A stretch of 64,000 bases of DNA, taken from positions 32,081,229 to 32,145,228 of the forward strand of contig CM049314.1 of assembly GCA_026874595.1 (NCBI GenBank), read 5' to 3'. How positions within the stretch are numbered: the stretch's first letter is position 1; each line of letters begins with the position of its first letter. Below, in pieces: positions 57,720 through 64,000 of this stretch. The notes under the pieces were generated by a model. That model was not told the DNA's origin and did not search any database. It worked only from the letters and a program-made list of their open reading frames with translations. Origin of the DNA: Sipunculus nudus (lineage: Eukaryota; Annelida; Sipuncula; Golfingiida; Sipunculidae). The translations under genes and the position numbers were made by a program.

Positions 57720-60205
57720 CTACGTAAACAGTCACACACAGGACAAGCGCAAAATTTGTATAATTCGGGCGACTCTCCCAAACAGAAGTTTGTACCAGTA
57801 CCCGTGTCAGCATGTTTTTTTCCCAAGATACCTTTTATACAAATGAGAAAGAATAAAAAGTTTGTAGGAGCTCTTCCACCGAGTGCCGAATGAATTAGTA
57901 GGAGTAAAATATTCAAAAATAAGGCAACAATTTAACAATAACAATGAATGCGATATATTCAGCGCTTGTGGACAGAGATATAGCAATTTTAGACGAGGAC
58001 ATCAGTCGATGCGACGTACACGACCGACCTTTGTGAAATCTTTTTGACGTCCCTGCGGTTTATAAACAGCTCTCGCAACAATTGAAACATGGAAAGCCTT
58101 CTGTGTAGGAACGTGTCTGGGGCTAATGAGCATAATAAGGTCAACGGGGCGTAGCATCAGGGCTTGGGCCGTTGGGTCAAATATGACGTAATGTATAAAA
58201 AAGGGCTTTGCTTTGTATAGATTGATTTAAAGACCTGCTGAAATCATACCGTTCGTCATCGGATGAGTGGGTGCCCTGGGCGAGGTATGCGCTCTTTAGC
58301 TTAGCGCCTCCTGGTCTGTGTTTTTGATAGTCTGCTCCATTCAGCTCAAGTAAACGTATTCCAAATCTCATTATATTATCATATAACATGTATATGACAT
58401 ATTAACATATATATGAAAAAAATATTAATATAGATTTTACATAAAATGAGCCCGATTCCAGGAGGAAAAACAGTTTTCTAAACATTTCCCACTAAAAACA
58501 TAAGGTTATGTGATTTGTTCAAAAACTATTGGCACATCTATGAGCATTGCCAACTCGGCAGTGGCTTCACACACTGGGAAATTCCCTGTGACTAAAAATC
58601 CTAGATCTCAGTAAAAGCACAGTATTTCTGCCACTGTCAGTCCCACATTTTCAGGAGGGAATATAAACAACATGCATTACTAGATCTGAATTGTTGATAA
58701 AATTCAGTCCATGATGTCATATGTGTACCAGCCAATCAAATCGGGGCAAAGTCTGGGATCTCAATGAAATTCTCCATTCACACAACAAACGCACGTGAAA
58801 TAGGTTCACTAAACATACAGAACAAGTCATGATGGGTAAGGGAAGGTCAGTGGCTAGATTTCAAGTGTTTAGTGAACGAGTCATACTTATTGAAATATAT
58901 CATTACAAGTCATTGGTGTATAGCGAAAACAATTTTTATTTATTCATGTTTCATATACATTGCATAGAGTGGAAAATCATGATAACAAATCAAAATATTA
59001 AATATGAAATTAGAATTAGAGATTTTTTTATTTAATAAATAATAACGTAAAACCTTGCGTATTTCAGAATTGTATCAATGCCGTCGTACGCTCTGAACGT
59101 CGATCGTTAAATTATACATATATTTCTGAACTACAGATCTTTAAAATGGCAATTTAAAAATGGCTTCAATATAAAACAAAACATTTTGTACAATTTTTTG
59201 TACAGAGTGATGAAATGTATATTAAGTTGCGTTCAAGTATAAAATGCCCTAATAATCCTTTCTTTATAGGAGTTTCGTTAAAACTGTAATGAATAGGTTT
59301 CCTAGATTATGATATTGTTTTACATGAAGAAAATTCGTGAAAGAAAATTAATGAAGAAAATGCATGTTCGAAACATGTACAATATGAAAAGTACAAGTTT
59401 AAAGGAAAATTGAACTTTTAACCTGGATAAACGTGTAAAGGGAGATGACAATATGTCACCAGGGTTACCAGAGAAAACATGGTTATGAACCCGACTTAAA
59501 TATTCGAAACCTGACGGTCTTGTTTCCAATAAGCTTTTCCCTTGAACACGCTGGAGTGAACATGGAGTGTTTTATTTTTGGAAACTTTTAATGGTACATG
59601 GATAAGGCAATCCTGGAAACTTCCCTTTATTATTCCCTGAACACGTGACACACTTCAGTTTAGCACTTATATTTTACTAATATGAAATTAGCACCATCTC
59701 GTAATTTCACCATTTGAACGGCTGGCTGAATGAATTGAAACATATCAAAACATTAAAATCACACATCATAAAATTACTCAAGTTAACAAGAATTTAAAAT
59801 TAAATTTTTTTTTTCTGTTTTCTCTACGCATTTATTCACGTTCACTAATGACCGAGTCATCCTTTTACTTTTGTTAAGTGAAATTAAAATCAAACGAAAT
59901 TAAGCTTAAAAGTCTCAAGAATATGCCCAGCTATTCCTCTTTGAACAAGTCTTATATATCTGTTGGATCTTCAAAGAAGTGGCACTGTCATATATATTAA
60001 GAAAAGCACCTTTACTACAAAAAGGAGAGAAAGTTCGCAATTCTAGATATATCTACAAAACATTCTTTGGTTTGAACCCGCGGGAACAAATGCATAGTAT
60101 CGTGTGACTCCCCCTGATTGTCAGTATATCCAGTATTTCAGTGAACTATAACACGAAATATTCACAAAAAAATGGCAGCGAAAGGGTTAATTAGTGGCGA
60201 AAGTG
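57720..60205. other. non-coding; contains 3' untranslated region of gene 2
   Basis: No exon recognised. A minus-strand AATAAA candidate at about 59829-59834 would end the gene 2 transcript about 375 nt after its stop. Confidence 0.45.
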
Positions 60206-61024
60206 TCACTTAGAAGCCGCTTGCGAGGCTTTTTTCAGAGCTTTCATCACCCCCATGGATTTGATCATTTTGTTCTTGATGACCTTGACCTTGTCGACCA
60301 CCATCCTGTTCTCAGCGTCAACGTTAAGTCCGCTGTCATTGTCTACGACTTTCGCCTTTAGAAAGCCACATTTGATTGCCTCGCCAACATATATATGTTC
60401 CCCGGTTAAGTTATTGATATAATTACCAGTATCACGTTCTATTAACCCCATTTGCACAGCTTCATTGAATCCAACCTTTTTCTTTTCTTTTTGGTCCACC
60501 ACTGAACTGATTGCGTAGGTTTTGGTGATAAACTCTGGTTCTTCGGAATTAGGATCATAATCTACTATAACCCATCCGGTCTGGATCGCAGTATCCAGAG
60601 GTATCTTCTCCTCAGTGATGACGTTGACGTAAAAACCGTTTTCCTTATCCAGCACTTTATATTTGATGGCGTCTTCGACGCTCAGTTTCTGTCCAGTTAA
60701 CGGGTCCACCACGTGCGTGATCTCGTATGGCCGTTTGTCGTTGTGTGACTTTATCGTGATCAGACCCACTGCTTTTGTCTCCTCTTTCGACCGTTTTGTT
60801 GTGGTCGTTTCCACGATGATATGACCAGCGTTCATTGCGACGGGGATGGGGTATACATCACCGGTCTCCAGGTTGTGGTACATGCCTGTACGCGGGTTTA
60901 CGATTCCCTCCTTAATGGCGTCCTCTAGGGAAATTTCCTCGTGGGTTTTGAGATTAAGTACGGCAGTGATGATGAATTTCTTTTGTTCTTCTACTTTAGC
61001 TGAAGTTATTTGATCTGTCTCAAC
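60206..61024 (-). CDS. gene 2 terminal exon: plectin-type repeats
   Basis: Acceptor TTCTATTTTGCCCAG, phase 0, stop TGA at 60208-60206; 272 residues. It starts VETDQITSAKVEEQKKFIIT and then repeats with EEISLEDAI, TGMYHNLETG, QKLSVEDAI and TGEHIYVGEAI. It includes TKRSKE and LITIK blocks also present in gene 1. Confidence 0.9.
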   Translation of the reverse strand, partial: VETDQITSAKVEEQKKFIITAVLNLKTHEEISLEDAIKEGIVNPRTGMYHNLETGDVYPIPVAMNAGHIIVETTTTKRSKEETKAVGLITIKSHNDKRPYEITHVVDPLTGQKLSVEDAIKYKVLDKENGFYVNVITEEKIPLDTAIQTGWVIVDYDPNSEEPEFITKTYAISSVVDQKEKKKVGFNEAVQMGLIERDTGNYINNLTGEHIYVGEAIKCGFLKAKVVDNDSGLNVDAENRMVVDKVKVIKNKMIKSMGVMKALKKASQAASK

Positions 61025-63946
61025 CTGGGCAAAATAGAAAGAACCTAAGAACATATGCATATATACAATATATAGACATGGTCTTCTTATTTTTTTAACA
61101 TAAATACATTAATATGCATTATTAAAATACAACCTCACTTTCGTTCCAATTCGTTAAGGTTTGAATCGATGAGGGTATTTCTTCGGGCTTTTGCTGTTTT
61201 GTTATTGCGAAATTATATTCTGGTACATTTTTTGGTAAAATCGCCTTCCATTTCTGTATAGAAATGTGCATCGACAAATGAATAAGATAAATTATGTTGG
61301 CCTGCTGTTGAACAAAACACTATAGTTAAGAAATTTTATCGAAAATTAAAGATACACTGTCAGGGACAAGTTAACGCTGACCTTACATCAAATATTTTTT
61401 ACTTCTCCCATAAGGAAGTATGGGTGTATATTATTCGTCTATTGTTTTTACCTGCTCAGACTTGGAGCTGACTGATGACGTCCACTCCTCTTTGTGCTGG
61501 TGCTCAATCACCTCCTCTGTCTCCGTCACATCCTTCGTAATCTTAACCTCGTAGTATCTACAACACGACAAAATGCACATAGCAGTGATGTAGTCGAGTC
61601 CACACGATCCGAATCCGGGCCACTCGAATGAGAGGCCAAGTCAGAGTCCTTCAGGATGACATCCAAGTCCACACTTTTCGAGTACGAGTCATTTGGAGCC
61701 CAAGTCCGAGATAATCTTGTCTTCATGTGAATGTACACACGCTTTCACTAGAATGTGTTATTAAATTTATTTACCGATACAGGGTTAAAGATTAGTTATT
61801 TAAGACCTTTTTAATATTCTGTTAGTAGTTTAATTCTTGGCATTATTGGAAAGATCTTTTCTGTTTCAGCTTGACTCGAGATGGATTTGGCCTGCTTTCT
61901 TGAGTCCATACCTCCGACTCCAGGACCCTTGAGTCAAAGTCCGAGTCCCTAAAAAAGTGGACTCGAGTCAGGCTCCATCACTGATACATATATGTATCTA
62001 AATTTATACTCTTCAAAATCTATAACACTAGAAGGCTCTTATCTTGTAGACATAGACAATACATATCGACCTTTTTTTCTAAAACAATGATTTCGCTTCT
62101 GAAACGTATTTATTCAATTATACATTGGACATCTCTGTAAACGCTCTCTGTAGCATGTACTTATGCCGCTAAGCAAATTGTTAATCACTGAGCGTTAAGC
62201 GTAATAATTGTTCGAGGTTGTGGTTTTGAGTTCCGTTTCGCCCATTTCCCCGTTAAGACTCCTGGCAAAAGTCTTTACATCAAAACTGCAACCCTCTCCA
62301 CCAAGAAGCGAACGGGGACTGGCCATGGGCGGCAGGTTGATAACAATAAACCGTCCGGCGACTTTTGCTCTGTTATATGTTCATAAGGGAGTGGTGAAAT
62401 GATATCAGAATGAACAGACCCGGTAGACCAGATGCAGGAGCCAAAGTTTAAAGTCGAGTGAAACTGACATTATTGGTGATATCATAAAATGAACCCAATG
62501 ATTACTTTTAATAAAATATTAAAATCTGACATGGCTACGTCACCATACCTGTAATGTTTTGATCTTGGTCTGAACTCGCTGAGGGTATCGACCACATGTA
62601 CCGAGTCCTCCGACGATGACTTCTTCCCCGCAAACTGCTGCCACGCATCGTACAACTCCTGTCAAAATGTGGAAAATAATCCGTAATGTCTGCATCTGTA
62701 CGCATCCACATGGAATGGGTAATCGTAATATAACGACAAGAATTATATAAAGACAGACTTTGGAACTGATTTAAACGTTATACTTATAATATCAGCAAAC
62801 GGAATAAATATCACTTGGGCTTTATCTAACAATATATTATATCTCTGCCAGGAGAGGATGTATTATATTTTCCACTTGGTTGGTTTGCCTTTTGTCAGAT
62901 AATTTACGCAAATTAACGTATTTCTAAGATGGAATTTTATCGTGGATTATGATAACACACAAGGGACATTTCATTAAAGGTTATTAAGATGACAATATTA
63001 TGTTGAATTTCAAAAGGTTTTTATTTCATTGTGGCATACATTTGGTTGTCTTGGTCGAGGACCTTAGCAACCAGAGCTATAAGGGGCGGCTTTGGTCTAG
63101 AGTTGTTGAACCATGACAAACTGCGTAATTTATCACGGTGGAGGTATCCATGCAGGTTCTGACTGCACAACTACTTATTATATAATTTTATATTGATTAG
63201 CAAAATACTGATAATATTGATGATTAATGTTTGTTTTCTGTCAGATGAGAAAGAAAACAAATCAGATGAATGTATGATATGCATGCATTACCTGGTAATT
63301 CAAGACTAGATCATCAACTTCTTCGAGATTTGTCAGCTCGCTTGATTTTTCTAAAAGATATAGATAACATGTCACATCCACAAGCAAGTACTTGATCGCC
63401 TATATAATTTTTTATTAAGTTTGTCATCACCACATATTCAATCTCCTTAAAATTCTCCTTTTTTTATCTTACTTTTAGTCTAAAATTAGCGAGTTTATAA
63501 AATTTGAACTTGCACTGAACTTTGTTCATATAAAGTTGTAATATTCATCTTGTGTTAGATACATGCTGTACAATGCAAAGGAAAAAAAAATTATTAGCTA
63601 CATGTTGATAACAAATATTTATATCTTGAAGGCTGAAAATAAAATTTTCAGTCGCACGGATCTGTTTCAAAAAGCTAATGTAATTCAATTTATACATAAT
63701 TTCTGCTTTTTGGTGTGCTGAACTACAGTAATTTAAACACAGTTCATGGAAAAATATAAATTTCCACTTTATCTTTACACGTTAGCACACATACGAACCA
63801 TTATTGTTGCCCTCCATGTCCTGGAGAACCCTGTAGAGGGCGTTGTGGATTTGACTCAGGTCGTTTTCGTTCCGGTTGGCGATCCTCGCCAGCTGCTCAA
63901 AACGAGGCTCCTGTACCACAGCCTCGTTGTTGTTCAGTAATACTCC
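60206..63946 (-). CDS. plakin gene 2, plectin-repeat protein, 5' part outside window
   Basis: Exons on the minus strand: 63946-63799, 63350-63292, 62658-62549, 61557-61452, 61024-60206, all joined in frame with GT/AG signals. The 413 residues visible match gene 1 from its exon 12 onward. They run from a helical plakin segment (RFEQLARIANRNENDLSQIH) through LEEVDDLVLNYQELYDAWQQ and an S/T/E linker to about 250 residues of plectin repeats ending KKASQAASK. The role is inferred as a cytoskeletal linker, as for gene 1. Gene 2 lies upstream of gene 1 in the same orientation, so the pair is probably a tandem duplication. CH domains, if any, would be beyond 64000. No alternative KASH exon was found between 54000 and 60205. 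Confidence 0.85.
61452..61557 (-). CDS. gene 2 exon, S/T/E linker
   Basis: Completes Arg, then YYEVKITKDVTETEEVIEHQ and HKEEWTSSVSSKSEQ. Enters in phase 2, leaves in phase 0. Confidence 0.8.
61558..62548. other. intron of gene 2
   Basis: Contains repeated GAGTC/GACTC words (about 61590-61980), including AGTCCGAGT and CTCGAGTC. This may be a small repeat. No exon. Confidence 0.5.
62549..62658 (-). CDS. gene 2 exon
   Basis: Encodes ELYDAWQQFAGKKSSSEDSV and HVVDTLSEFRPRSKHY; phase 2 end. Corresponds to gene 1 exon 14 (DYWSQW). Confidence 0.82.
63292..63350 (-). CDS. gene 2 exon
   Basis: Enters in phase 1, giving E then KSSELTNLEEVDDLVLNYQ. Corresponds to gene 1 exon 13. Confidence 0.8.
63799..63946 (-). 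CDS. gene 2 exon (first one visible)
   Basis: Acceptor ATGTTCTAACAG; encodes GVLLNNNEAVVQEPRFEQLA and a helical continuation. Its donor GTTCGT is weak, but the phase and protein continuity support it. Confidence 0.75.
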
Positions 63947-64000
63947 CTGTTAGAACATTTATCAATTAATGTACGTTCTCTTAATTAGCAGCGGACTAAG

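Overview
The window looks like a eukaryotic, probably molluscan and most likely bivalve, nuclear genome segment. It is AT-rich, has many (TA)n microsatellites, short exons bounded by GT/AG introns, a tRNA-derived SINE, MITE-like elements and satellite arrays, and no sign of bacterial or organellar organisation. The species call is an inference from repeat style and protein type, not a database match.

Two protein-coding genes carry the confident content. Both lie on the minus strand and both belong to the plakin (plectin/desmoplakin) superfamily. Gene 1 (8949-26867) has 14 shared coding exons. They encode a short plakin domain of spectrin-type helices with an embedded SH3-like fold, and no actin-binding CH domains. 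The last shared exon ends in a phase-1 donor at 17612. Two alternative terminal exons both begin in phase 1. One (16988-16225) encodes about 250 residues of plectin-type repeats and a stop, giving a predicted 806-aa protein. The other (15070-8949) is a single 6.1-kb exon encoding a very acidic, low-complexity, probably disordered region. It holds about two dozen TQ-centred motifs that resemble dynein light chain LC8 (DYNLL) sites, and it ends in a transmembrane segment plus a KASH-type luminal tail (predicted 2592 aa). The gene can thus be read as a plakin with a C-terminus switch between a cytoskeletal (plectin-repeat) form and a nuclear-envelope (KASH, LINC-complex) form.

Gene 2 (60206 to beyond the right end) is a tandem paralogue in the same orientation. 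It has a homologous plectin-repeat terminal exon and part of the plakin region. It shows no KASH exon in the window, and its intron before the plectin repeats lies at a different position and phase.

The roughly 33 kb between the genes, and the 8.9 kb left of gene 1, hold mainly repeats: a 2.2-kb minisatellite (33.2-35.4 kb), an array of about 340-bp units (42.9-44.8 kb), a 617-bp foldback element between TTAA sites, a hAT-like 1.9-kb insertion inside a dispersed repeat whose second copy is near the left end, several G/C-run MITEs, and many (TA)n tracts. Two low-confidence gene fragments are noted: a possible terminal exon of a single-pass membrane protein at 32234-32497 and a possible 5' exon at about 54.1-54.3 kb. 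Gene models are inferred from splice signals, phase and protein continuity only; no transcript data were available.
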